NCBI GenBank assembly: GCA_012103315.1
Contig: WLWZ01000004.1
Coordinates: forward strand, 169,547 to 233,546
Length of the DNA stretch: 64,000 nt
Direction: 5' to 3'
From: Alphaproteobacteria bacterium
GTDB lineage: Bacteria > Pseudomonadota > Alphaproteobacteria > MPNO01 > UBA2964
Shown here: positions 1 through 8,507 of the stretch, one piece after another
Position numbering within the stretch: position 1 is the stretch's first letter
Layout: the number at the start of each line of letters is the position of its first letter
The notes under the pieces: model-generated
Database searches by the model: none
What the model was told of the DNA's origin: nothing
What the model saw: only the letters and a program-made list of their open reading frames with translations
Position numbers and translations under genes: made by a program

Positions 1-936
1 CAAGCCGACGCCAAAGTAATCTCGCGTGCCGTCGTGCCAGGCTCTTCCTATTACCCCCAAAAGAGTGTGATTTATACGATGGCCCTGTTTTTTGCGGCCG
101 CATTTGGGATAGTTTTGGCCATCGTTCTTGACCTTCTGGATAATGGCTTCAGAACAACTAAGCAATTAGAGGAATTGACCGGCTTTCCGACTCTCGGGAG
201 CGTGCCGAAATTGGCGCGTCAGGACCGCCATGAGTATCCCCATAATGTCGCGGCGAAGAAACCGAATTCGCAATTTGGTGAAGCCGTTGGGAGCGTTAGG
301 ACGTCTTTATTATTGACTGGAGTTGAACAGGTCCCAAAAGTCGTTTTGGTGACGTCCTCGGTTCCTGGCGAAGGAAAAACAAGCATATCGCTTTGTTTAA
401 GCAGTATGGCTGCGCGCGCTGGTCAGCGGGTTATTGTTGTTGATTGTGATTTGCGTCGCGCGGGCTTACATCAGACCCTAGGCGTTTCCAACGATGTTGG
501 ATTAAGCAACTATCTGACTGGCCAGGTTGAACTGAGTGACGTCATTGATATTGAACTTTCAACCGGACTGCATTTTATAACGGCAGGTGCTCGAGTGCCT
601 CACCCCACTGATCTTCTCGGGTCACCGCAAATGTACGGGCTCTTACAACAGCTCTCGTCGAGCTATGATTTAGTTATTTTAGATTCCCCACCGCTCCTCG
701 CGGTATCAGATGCCCTGGTCTTGGTGCGGGAAGCAGATCGGACGATCTTTGTCGTGCGCTGGGAAAAAACGCGCCGAGATTTCGTTACCGCTGCATTGCG
801 TCAGCTAAGTGAATCTGGTGCTAGAATAGCGGGTCTCGTTATGTCGCAGGTCGACCTGAAGAAGCAGGGACGCGATGGTTATACGAGCGGTTCTGGCTAT
901 TACTACGGCGATACTCCTAAGTACTATTCAGACTAG
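1..936 (+). CDS. Wzz/BY-kinase exopolysaccharide chain-length regulator, C-terminal part (5' end outside window)
   Basis: The reading frame is open from base 1, so the gene begins upstream of the window and only the last 311 residues are present. A short end of the periplasmic Wzz region (about 15 residues) is followed by a hydrophobic segment (YTMALFFAAAFGIVLAIVL) and a cytoplasmic bacterial tyrosine kinase domain. Walker A (SSVPGEGKTS), Walker A' (VIVVDCDLRR) and Walker B (YDLVILDSPP) are all visible. The C-terminus carries a tyrosine cluster (GYTSGSGYYYGDTPKYYSD), the usual autophosphorylation tail. Proteins of this family control polymerisation and export of capsule or exopolysaccharide from the inner membrane. 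The position at the head of a polysaccharide locus fits. A GTG at 34 could be mistaken for a start but lies inside the domain. Confidence 0.93.
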   Translation, partial: QADAKVISRAVVPGSSYYPQKSVIYTMALFFAAAFGIVLAIVLDLLDNGFRTTKQLEELTGFPTLGSVPKLARQDRHEYPHNVAAKKPNSQFGEAVGSVRTSLLLTGVEQVPKVVLVTSSVPGEGKTSISLCLSSMAARAGQRVIVVDCDLRRAGLHQTLGVSNDVGLSNYLTGQVELSDVIDIELSTGLHFITAGARVPHPTDLLGSPQMYGLLQQLSSSYDLVILDSPPLLAVSDALVLVREADRTIFVVRWEKTRRDFVTAALRQLSESGARIAGLVMSQVDLKKQGRDGYTSGSGYYYGDTPKYYSD

Positions 937-955
937 GCGGCATCGTAATTAGCGC

Positions 956-1657
956 ATGGCTTCCGGTCGTCAATATCTTCTTTCCATAACAATTCTTATA
1001 TTTGGTGCCCTGATTGTTTATATGACCGGGCCAAGGGTCATGGGCTATTTAGTGATGCAAGGCGGTGACTCGACGATCTTTGAGCTTGCGCGTGGTAAAG
1101 AGGTTAGTCCTCATAAAATTGGCATCGCCGTTGCTGGCCGCAAAGCGTCGCTTAGGTGGTTTCGACGGGGACGGACACATTTGGAAATTGCTGGTTTATA
1201 TTTAGTCTTGGCTGATAACCCGAGCGTTTCTAGGGAAATCAGGAAGTCACTTATTAAAAAGAGCATGTCAGCCTTTCGCACGGGCCTAGCGTTGGCTCCG
1301 CGGAATCCGTATTCCTGGATACAGTTTGTTCAGGCTCACATCCGGCAGGATAGGCACTCCTCAGAATTAAACATTCCACTCAGGATGTCGTATTATACCG
1401 CACCTGAAGAACCTAAGATTGTCGTCGCGCGGGTTCAGGTGGGCTATCGCGCGCGGAATATCATATCCTCTAAATTCCGTCCAAATTTTCAAAATGACAT
1501 TCGGTTGAATCTTAAACATCAGCCACGGCAACTTACGTTTTTTGCCCGGAGACAGTTTAGCCTTCCCTGGCTCAGAGATATGGTCAAAGGAAATCCGAAG
1601 CTGCTGCGTGATCTTTACAACGAGTTTTTGAGACTACCACCGCCGGGACATTCTTAA
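956..1657 (+). CDS. Membrane-anchored protein of unknown function in exopolysaccharide locus
   Basis: The product is 233 residues. It has one N-terminal hydrophobic segment (about residues 7-30) and a basic, mostly soluble remainder predicted to face the periplasm. A stretch near residues 105-120 (SAFRTGLALAPRNPYSWIQF) looks like one TPR-like helix pair. No enzyme motif is visible and I do not recognise the family. It starts 20 bases after the BY-kinase on the same strand, so the two are probably co-transcribed and it may be an accessory membrane protein of polymer export. Its TAA stop shares the palindrome TTAA with the stop of the convergent gene. Confidence 0.7.
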   Translation: MASGRQYLLSITILIFGALIVYMTGPRVMGYLVMQGGDSTIFELARGKEVSPHKIGIAVAGRKASLRWFRRGRTHLEIAGLYLVLADNPSVSREIRKSLIKKSMSAFRTGLALAPRNPYSWIQFVQAHIRQDRHSSELNIPLRMSYYTAPEEPKIVVARVQVGYRARNIISSKFRPNFQNDIRLNLKHQPRQLTFFARRQFSLPWLRDMVKGNPKLLRDLYNEFLRLPPPGHS

Positions 1658-3056
1658 GGATCGCGTTTCCTATCCCGGCCCCGGGTTTGGCTCGGCCAGG
1701 ATTGTGCAAATGCGACCCCCAATATTGCCGCATATGTCGCGGCGATGGCTGGTATCTGGATTGTAAAATCCAATGCGTTTTGTATGCCCAGTAGAACTGT
1801 AACGCCCACTCCTAAAACACTAAATACGGAATCACGTTTGCGAATTTTGATACCAATTAAAATCCGACCGATTATCAACATAAAGACGACCGTTAAAACG
1901 CCAAATGCGATGAAGCCCAAATCAGCGATCAGCTCAAGATAGACGCTATGAACTTTTGCATAGCGCGGGGCGAACCATGGAACAGAACTGTCTCGAAACT
2001 GATAAAAAAGCGCTTCGAAAGAACCAAGCCCGTGCCCCGTAAACGGCGCAGTCTCTATAATACGCCAGGTGATTTCATGGACGGTATCTCGGCCGGTGCC
2101 CTGATGGGCAAGTTGCAGGACTCGTCCAAGCGTTGCCCGCCCGCTTACTTCCAGGATCAAGAATCCAGTACCAAAAACTAATAGGGCAGCACCAATTAGA
2201 GAACCACGCCGATTTTTCGCCCGGCTGATAAGAATTATGAGCATCGTTGCTGCCCCTAGGGCAGTTACCATTACGGCGCCGCGTGAATGAGTAAGCATCA
2301 TAGCGGTGGCTACAGTGAAACATCCGAAAATCAGACAGTATATCGAGGGCGGTATGGCCTCGATCAGCGTTTGTCCCTTTTTGCGGCCGCTCGAACGGTT
2401 TGCGAGGCTGTGTGTAATATTAATGCCAGCATTGCTAAGAGTACGACCCCGGCGTATGCGCCATATGCTGCCCGTCCTACAAACGTGCTTGTAAGGTCAT
2501 CTCTGTTGGCCCATTTGACACTCCCGAGTATTGTTTTATTGCCTCCCGTGTAGACGGAAAGCCCGTAAGCCGCGTAGCAGATCCCGGCAATGACGATGCA
2601 CCAAATGATCTTGCGCGCGTATTGGGGGTCTCGGCCATATTGTGCCGCGAGCCAAAAAATGCCGGCATAGGCCATTAAACGAGCGGCGTGTTCTATCGAA
2701 ATTCCGGGGTCAGCTGCGATGGAACCTTGCAGCGATCGCCCTAAAGCTTTTGCTGCTTCCTGCCAAACAGGATCATGCCAATTTACCGGCGTTATGACGC
2801 TTCCTTGGATAATTGCCCAGATGACTACTGTTCCAAATAAAATACCAGGCAACAGAAATTCCCGGCCCGCAACTTTTACAATCGAAGGGTTCCGTAGCGC
2901 TGCAACGGCCCATAATACAAGAAGGACCCCGACGCATATACTCAGCAGGCTCCACGACCACGGCCGGTTTGATCCTAGCGGTAAGGGGATCCATGCGAGC
3001 AGCAGCAGAAACGCCCAGAACACAAGTTTGGAAAGTTTTCCGTCAGACTGAGGCAA
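1654..3056 (-). pseudogene. O-antigen ligase/polymerase (Wzy/WaaL family) split by a single frameshift
   Basis: Two adjacent minus-strand frames together make one O-antigen ligase family protein of about 468 residues. The 5' frame (3056 down to 2364) gives several transmembrane helices and ends in RAAAKRDKR-stop. The 3' frame (to 1654) gives the family hallmarks: the HSRGA motif after a helix, GHGLGSFEALF in the large periplasmic loop, and HSVYLELIADLG before the last helices. The frames join cleanly by a -1 shift at a run of five A on the coding strand (T run at 2378-2382). Reading through gives AKKGQTLIEA and an open hydrophobic segment up to the second frame. One missing A in that run explains everything. 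It is either a sequencing or assembly slip, a real inactivation, or less likely frameshifted translation. Confidence 0.85.
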
Positions 3057-3128
3057 TTGAATTAGACCGCAACTCTTAAGAAAATACCTCTGGTGGCATA
3101 TTAAGAAAACTCACCGTCGCTACTAGAT

Positions 3129-4550
3129 TTAGTAGGCATTTTCATTGAGAAACCCCGTAAACAGCGTCAGAAACAGTATTTTTAAATCGAGCCCCAGTGA
3201 CCAGTTCTCGATGTAATATAAGTCGTGCCGTACTCTTTCACGCATTTGGTCGGGGTTCACGGTTTCGCCGCGGAGTCCATTGACTTGCGCCCAACCGGTT
3301 ATGCCTGGCTTTACCTTATGTCTGATCAGATATTCGTCAATTATTTGAGCGTATTCCTCGTTATGCGCGATAGCGTGTGGTCTCGGGCCAACCAGTGACA
3401 TTTCGCCTCGTAAAACGTTGATGATTTGCGGTAGTTCATCGAGGCTGGTGCGGCGAATAAATCGCCCTACCCTTGTTACCCGTGGATCTTCTTGTTGGGC
3501 CTGTTTGATGGTTTTGGTCGACGTATCCGGCTGCCAATACATACTGCGAAATTTTAGGACTGTAATTTCATTATTGTTAAATCCGTATCGTTTTTGTCGA
3601 AAGAGGGCTGGCCCGGAGCTGTCCAATTTTATGGCGATCGTTACAGCCAACAAAATCGGCCAAATTATCAAAAGGATTATCAGGCCGAATAATCGGTCCT
3701 CGATACCTTTGAGGATTCGGTTCCAACCCGCCAACGGTGGTTTGAAAACGGTGAGCATTGGGATGCCCGCAATATTATCGAAACCGAGGTTGGGGATTTC
3801 GAAGGCAGCATTTTCCGGGCAAAGAGTAACATCTGCCGCCACTGTATGGAGCTGCCGAAAAATTTCGTCGAGGCGTTTCTCCGCTGCCCACGGGAGCGCA
3901 ATAGCAATTTGGTCAACGCGTTGATTCCTGACGAAGAGCAGCAAGTCTTCAATCGTCCCCTTGGTCTGATATGAACCAATGACTTTAGGAACCCGCGTTT
4001 TTCGATCATCGAATACCCCAAGAATTTTCACACCGGACCCTTTTCGGTTATCGAGGTGCTGGACCAATCGTTCCCCGAGTTCTCCGGCTCCTACAATAAC
4101 CACGTTATAGGTAAGCTGGCCTTTTTCCCGCAGTCGTTTAATAAGCACAAACGCAAACAAGCGCATACAGGACAGGGAAATATAGGATGCGATAAACCAA
4201 TATGTCGCCCATGCACGAGAAAAATTGTTGGAGACTTTGCCGAAATAGGCAACGAGCACGAGGGCGACTATTACGGCACCCCAGCAAGCGGTTAGCGAGC
4301 CCAGTTGTGCCGCCGGCTTCTGGAGGTCAACAAAATGGTACAGATTTCCGAAATGCATAAAGTTTGCTGTAAGCAGTGCCCCAAGCCCGATCGCAATCGG
4401 GTAATGAACAGGCATGTGTGTGGAAAACCCATGGTAGATTCCATAGGCCACGTAGCCGGTCGCAGCAACGATGAGTAGATCGAAAATTCGCAGAGCGCCT
4501 GTAATTACCCGCTGGTCGTCAATGCCGAGGTTTATTCTTGGGAATTGCAT
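3129..4550 (-). CDS. Undecaprenyl-phosphate sugar phosphotransferase (WcaJ/ExoY-type initiating transferase)
   Basis: This 473-residue polyprenyl glycosylphosphotransferase should move a hexose-1-phosphate from a UDP-sugar to undecaprenyl phosphate at the inner membrane, the first step of repeat-unit assembly. The N-terminal half has about four transmembrane segments and a Rossmann-like CoA-binding region (VVIVGAGELGERLVQHL). A further helix (LFGLIILLIIWPILLAVTIAI) precedes the catalytic domain, which shows FRQKRYG, LKFRSM, RRTSLDELPQ, SLVGPRP and KPGITGWAQVNG. Length and layout match the WcaJ class, not the short ExoY/WecP forms. It starts at ATG without a clear Shine-Dalgarno. The sugar transferred, often glucose or galactose, cannot be told from sequence. 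Confidence 0.93.
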   Translation of the reverse strand: MQFPRINLGIDDQRVITGALRIFDLLIVAATGYVAYGIYHGFSTHMPVHYPIAIGLGALLTANFMHFGNLYHFVDLQKPAAQLGSLTACWGAVIVALVLVAYFGKVSNNFSRAWATYWFIASYISLSCMRLFAFVLIKRLREKGQLTYNVVIVGAGELGERLVQHLDNRKGSGVKILGVFDDRKTRVPKVIGSYQTKGTIEDLLLFVRNQRVDQIAIALPWAAEKRLDEIFRQLHTVAADVTLCPENAAFEIPNLGFDNIAGIPMLTVFKPPLAGWNRILKGIEDRLFGLIILLIIWPILLAVTIAIKLDSSGPALFRQKRYGFNNNEITVLKFRSMYWQPDTSTKTIKQAQQEDPRVTRVGRFIRRTSLDELPQIINVLRGEMSLVGPRPHAIAHNEEYAQIIDEYLIRHKVKPGITGWAQVNGLRGETVNPDQMRERVRHDLYYIENWSLGLDLKILFLTLFTGFLNENAY

Positions 4551-4695
4551 GGATATGGACAGTCAACTTTCGCAAACCCCCATTTAAGGGACATCTTTCA
4601 TTGAACGTCGGACGACGCGCATACGCAATTTATCCACTTAAACGAGATATTAAACAGCGGAAATCTATGGGCCCGCCTATGGTCCAACCAAGTGG

Positions 4696-4724
4696 ATTAT
4701 AATCGTTGATTGAGGGTGTGGTAA
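4696..4724 (-). promoter_or_regulatory. Candidate sigma-70-like promoter for the initiating transferase gene
   Basis: On the minus strand TTACCA (4719-4724) and TATAAT (4696-4701) are separated by 17 bases and point toward the transferase gene starting at 4550. The -10 is perfect and the -35 matches at four of six bases. This would leave a leader of about 140 bases. The same ATTATAAT block also reads TATAAT on the plus strand, so direction is not certain. Confidence 0.3.
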
Positions 4725-4752
4725 AGAAACTTACTGCCTGGGACGTGCGTAC

Positions 4753-5451
4753 TTAACTCCGGTGCAGCCACCAGTAGTATTCGTTGATCGAATATATGGG
4801 TTTGTAATGCTGAACAACAGTTGTATCGACAACGGTTTTAATTTGATTGTACAGGATCAACGCGCGGCCATTATGATAAACGATTAGAATGGCATGAGCT
4901 AATTGCAGGTTTAAATCCTGCACGACCAGTATTCTCATTTCTGAGGGCGGAACCCCAAGTGCTCGTAGAGAAAGGTACTTGGTAATAGCGTAATCTTCGC
5001 AATCGCCATCGCGGCGGAGAAACTGATGTGGTGTTGCCCAGTAGTCGGGTACCCCATAATTGCGAGGATCAACGACGTAGCGAGTCCGATTCATTTCCGC
5101 GTTGACGGCATGGATTTGATTCAGTCGAGGTTTCTTGGAGATGTCCTTAAGAAAGGTAGTCCATTCCTGCAGGTGGCAGCGGCTAAAAAACCCTGATTCA
5201 CAAGGCTTGGTTTCAAGGTGACGTTCGCTGAAATACCGTTTTAACGTTCCGCGCCATTTGGGAAATAGCGACGTCTGTGGCGACGGCGTCTCCTTGCTAC
5301 CAAAGAGCGCTGGATGATAGCCGGCTTGCCCAAGTGCGGTGCTACTGGATATTCCGATCAAGCTGATGAGTATGACGCCAACCAGGCAAGATCGAGAGAG
5401 TATCGAGTCCCACTGAAAAATTCTTAATTCCAACATCTCTGTCGTTTCCAT
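4753..5451 (-). CDS. LapG-type transglutaminase-like cysteine protease (BTLCP, peptidase C93)
   Basis: The product is 232 residues with an N-terminal signal or anchor (hydrophobic CLVGVILISLIG, then TALGQA) and a BTLCP domain. The catalytic triad candidates are Cys in RDGDCEDYA, His in LQLAHAILIVY and the acidic residue in the segment after it. The family includes LapG, a periplasmic protease that cuts surface adhesins when c-di-GMP is low. The start ATG has an AGAGAG Shine-Dalgarno-like sequence a few bases upstream. It is divergent from a membrane sensor with an HD-GYP-like domain, which suggests control by c-di-GMP-type signalling. No LapD (HAMP-GGDEF-EAL) or large RTX adhesin is in the window, so its target is unknown. 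Confidence 0.88.
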   Translation of the reverse strand: METTEMLELRIFQWDSILSRSCLVGVILISLIGISSSTALGQAGYHPALFGSKETPSPQTSLFPKWRGTLKRYFSERHLETKPCESGFFSRCHLQEWTTFLKDISKKPRLNQIHAVNAEMNRTRYVVDPRNYGVPDYWATPHQFLRRDGDCEDYAITKYLSLRALGVPPSEMRILVVQDLNLQLAHAILIVYHNGRALILYNQIKTVVDTTVVQHYKPIYSINEYYWWLHRS

Positions 5452-5567
5452 TTGCTCTCTTAAAATTATCTTGGTTGCGTTAACAGAGCGCTATCCTGAC
5501 TTCGCCAATGATGAAGACCGTTAACCCTATTTGAGCTGGGTCATCAATGTTTGCGGTGGAGGGGAAC

Positions 5568-7682
5568 GTGTTGTGGTTTAAATTTTCGCCAAGCCATATT
5601 GCCGATTCAAAAACAATACGTCGTTTCGGTCTGGCCGGAATTTTGTTCGCGGCAATTTTGGGAGCCGGGATATTTGGAATATTTCGATTTGCAGATGAGG
5701 AACGCGAACGCGAGTTGCAAGTCTGGCAAACCCGCCTGACCATTATTGCTGATACACGAACGCAAGCTGTTGATAACTGGTTAGATGCACAAATTCGGTC
5801 TGTCGTTCAGCTGTCGGAAAATGCCGCGTTACAGCTTTACCTAACGCAGATGGTTTCAACATCAGATTCTACGAAATCTTCTCCGGCCCTCGAAGCGCAA
5901 GCAGACTATTTGCGGAACCTTCTGGTGGTCGTTTCCCACCGTTCGGGGTTTGCGGCCACTGCTCGTGGGCCTGAAGTCCGCGCAAATGTACGGCGTATTG
6001 GAGTAGCGGGCATTGCGCTTACGAATCGAGAAGGGCGGGCTATTGTTGCCACGCCTGGCATGCCGCCTATTAATGGTGGTCTATTCGATTTCCTAAAATC
6101 GGCCCGTCCTGGGGAAACCGCTGTGCGTGACATCGGGCTTGATGCCGCTGGGGAACCCGCGATGGTATTTGCAGCACCAATATTTGCGGTTCAGGGTCGC
6201 GGGGCGCCAGCCGATCAAATTGGTTGGGCTGTTGGCGTTAAGCAAGTCTCCAAAGAATTGCACCCATTGCTAAAACAACCCGGTACCGTGTGGAAATCCG
6301 CTGAAGCTCTGATCGTTCAAAAGCGAAACAATCTAATACGGTATCTTTCGCCAACGATGGCAGGAGATGCAGCGCTCGCCCGCAGTTTTGCAGCAGACAC
6401 GCTACGTCTTGCCAGTCGTTTTGCGATAGAAAAGCCGGGGGGGTTTGCACTGCGACGGGATTATAGAGGGAACGACGTCTTGGTTTCCGGGCGTATGGTC
6501 GCGAAGATGCCCTGGACGGTTCTTTATAAAATTGACCGCCAAGAGGCCTTGGGCGCAAACGATGCCAGACTAAATAGGTTGGTCATTATACTGTGTCTTG
6601 GATTGATTGGGATTACGGCAGTTTTGCTTGCGGTGTGGCGACACGGTGCTTCGCTGCGTTCGGCGCGTGATGCCGCGGACTCTCAAATGATGGCGGAACG
6701 TTTTGAAGCCCAAAGTAAGTTCTTAAAACTCATTACGGATACCCAGCCAACATCAATGTTTATTGTCGATGAGCGGAACCGTTATAAATTCGCCAATAAA
6801 ATAGCCTCCGAGAGTGCGGGAATTTCAGAAGCCGATTTGATCGGAAAAAGCCTTGCAAGTGTTCTCGGTCCGGCAAATGCACTGCGTTACGAGCGGCTCA
6901 ATCAGGAGGTATTGGAAACCGGCGTCCCGCATAGCGAACTGCATCGGACTGGGTCTAACGGCGATTTGCGGGTTTGGCAGGCGGAACATATTCCGGTTCC
7001 GGCGGCGCAAAACTCTAATCCAGGTGTCATGGTCGTCGAAGAGGATATTAGCGCAGTCGTTAAAGAACGCGAACGCCGCGAACGTACGCTGGAACAGCTC
7101 GCTGATACATTGGTCGCCATTCTAGATCGGCGCGATCCTTTCGCTAGCAATCACTCCGCGCGCGTTGCAGCGACGGCTGAAGCGCTTGCTTTAGAAATGG
7201 CTCTCGATGACGCTCTAGTGCGGACAGCAAAAATTGCTGGCCGGCTTATGAATATCGGCAAGATTGTGATCCCAGAAGAATTATTAACACGGGCAGGGGC
7301 ACTCGGTGACGACGAGGTCAGACTTGTCAGGGGAGGCCTACTTAAAAGCGCAGAATTATTAGAAGGCGTTGAATTTGATGGTCCTGTTGTAAAGGTCCTG
7401 CAGCAAGTCCAATGTCGATGGTCCGATTGTGATCCAGATACACGCGATTCCGACGAAGTTCTTGCGGTCGCTCAGATCGTTGCGGTTGCCAACGCCTTTG
7501 TCGCTCTAATTAGCCAGCGTTCTTGGCGGTCCGAAATCGATATGGATAAGGCTGCAGCGCAGATGATGGGAGACGCAGACACGGTGTTCGCCCGACGGGT
7601 ATTGTCAGCGCTTCTTAATCTCGTAGACAACCGCAATTTACGCCACGAACTCAGTATTTCGGAGGCCGCCGCGCCGCAATAA
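5568..7682 (+). CDS. Membrane sensor with periplasmic domain, PAS and degenerate HD-GYP domain
   Basis: Domain order is transmembrane helix (about 20-40), a roughly 295-residue periplasmic Cache-like sensor region, second helix (about 338-357), PAS (385-498), short coiled linker rich in Glu/Arg, then an HD-GYP-like domain (508-683). The domain keeps the first histidine (SNHSARVA) and the IGKIVIPEELL segment. However the metal-binding HD of the consensus HDIGK is Met-Asn here (GRLMNIGKI), and neither the HHE nor the GYP motif can be found. It is therefore probably not an active c-di-GMP phosphodiesterase and may act as a binding or signalling module. A GTG at 5568, preceded by GGAGGGG, is the preferred start. 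ATG 5547 upstream lacks a ribosome site and TTG 5571 is also possible. Confidence 0.82.
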   Translation: MLWFKFSPSHIADSKTIRRFGLAGILFAAILGAGIFGIFRFADEERERELQVWQTRLTIIADTRTQAVDNWLDAQIRSVVQLSENAALQLYLTQMVSTSDSTKSSPALEAQADYLRNLLVVVSHRSGFAATARGPEVRANVRRIGVAGIALTNREGRAIVATPGMPPINGGLFDFLKSARPGETAVRDIGLDAAGEPAMVFAAPIFAVQGRGAPADQIGWAVGVKQVSKELHPLLKQPGTVWKSAEALIVQKRNNLIRYLSPTMAGDAALARSFAADTLRLASRFAIEKPGGFALRRDYRGNDVLVSGRMVAKMPWTVLYKIDRQEALGANDARLNRLVIILCLGLIGITAVLLAVWRHGASLRSARDAADSQMMAERFEAQSKFLKLITDTQPTSMFIVDERNRYKFANKIASESAGISEADLIGKSLASVLGPANALRYERLNQEVLETGVPHSELHRTGSNGDLRVWQAEHIPVPAAQNSNPGVMVVEEDISAVVKERERRERTLEQLADTLVAILDRRDPFASNHSARVAATAEALALEMALDDALVRTAKIAGRLMNIGKIVIPEELLTRAGALGDDEVRLVRGGLLKSAELLEGVEFDGPVVKVLQQVQCRWSDCDPDTRDSDEVLAVAQIVAVANAFVALISQRSWRSEIDMDKAAAQMMGDADTVFARRVLSALLNLVDNRNLRHELSISEAAAPQ

Positions 7683-7731
7683 CTCCTTCATAATGCTGGC
7701 GTAATCTATTTGAGCGCGGCATAGTAAGGGT

Positions 7732-8490
7732 ATGTTTAAAAAACTGTTCGGAATGGGGCGCCAAGAAGTTGAGCCGCCGTCGACACCAGCAGCGGCTCGT
7801 CTCTATGTTATCGGCGATATTCATGGACGGGCTGATCTTCTTCAGGATCTTCATCGACAGATTATTGACGATGCGGCGACTGCCCCGGAACTTCGGAAAA
7901 CAGTAATTTATCTTGGCGATTATGTAGATCGAGGCGACGCGTCACGCGCTGTTCTTGATTTGTTGGTTGAAAATCCGTTGGCTGATCTAAATCCGATTTA
8001 TCTGTCTGGTAATCATGAACAGATGATGGTCGCATTTCTTGAAGACATCGCGATTGCCGGAATGTGGCTCCGCAATGGTGGTGATACAACATTGCTCAGC
8101 TATTCGGTTGGGATGCCAGCTGATAAGACAGGTGATGAAAAACTACGGAGCATGCAACGGGATTTGCGGGAGAAATTACCACCGGCTCATCTCGAGTTTT
8201 TACGGCGGTTAGGGCTGTATCATATAGAAGAGGATTATCTATTTGTTCATGCGGGCGTGGCACCCGGAATACCAATAGAGGACCAGGGAAGCGAAGATTT
8301 CCTTTGGATCCGCGAGGAATTCTTACGATCGAAAGCGCATCACGGACATTGCATTGTCCATGGCCATTCAATTGTTGATATGCCCGAATTTCTTCCCAAT
8401 CGAATCGCGATTGATACCGGCGCCTATTATAGCGGCCGATTGACGTGCTTGGTGCTCGAAGGGCAAGAGCGCCGGTTTATGCAGACCTGA
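7732..8490 (+). CDS. PPP-family metallophosphatase (serine/threonine phosphatase or Ap4A hydrolase-like)
   Basis: This 252-residue calcineurin-like phosphoesterase shows all metal and phosphate motifs of the bacterial PPP family: GDIHGR (from residue 28), GDYVDRG, GNHEQ, FVHAGV and VHGHS. Substrates in this family are phosphoproteins or dinucleoside polyphosphates, and sequence does not separate them. It starts at ATG with AAGGGT just upstream. It lies 49 bases after the sensor gene and 17 bases before a nucleotidyltransferase-like gene, probably in one transcript. In a locus that begins with a tyrosine kinase, a phosphatase of a different fold could act on protein phosphorylation, but that is only an inference from position. 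Confidence 0.88.
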   Translation: MFKKLFGMGRQEVEPPSTPAAARLYVIGDIHGRADLLQDLHRQIIDDAATAPELRKTVIYLGDYVDRGDASRAVLDLLVENPLADLNPIYLSGNHEQMMVAFLEDIAIAGMWLRNGGDTTLLSYSVGMPADKTGDEKLRSMQRDLREKLPPAHLEFLRRLGLYHIEEDYLFVHAGVAPGIPIEDQGSEDFLWIREEFLRSKAHHGHCIVHGHSIVDMPEFLPNRIAIDTGAYYSGRLTCLVLEGQERRFMQT

Positions 8491-8507
8491 TCTTAGGAAG
8501 ATTGATC

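Noticed and set aside
2378..2382. Programmed -1 frameshift in the polymerase gene
   Set aside because: The site (A AAA AGG) does not fit a canonical slippery heptamer and no clear downstream stem was seen. A one-base homopolymer slip is the simpler explanation.
4630..4699. TTATCCACTT and AAGTGGATTA as a DnaA-box or operator pair
   Set aside because: The two 10-mers are 50 bases apart with one mismatch, and there is only one good box match. The pairing can arise by chance.
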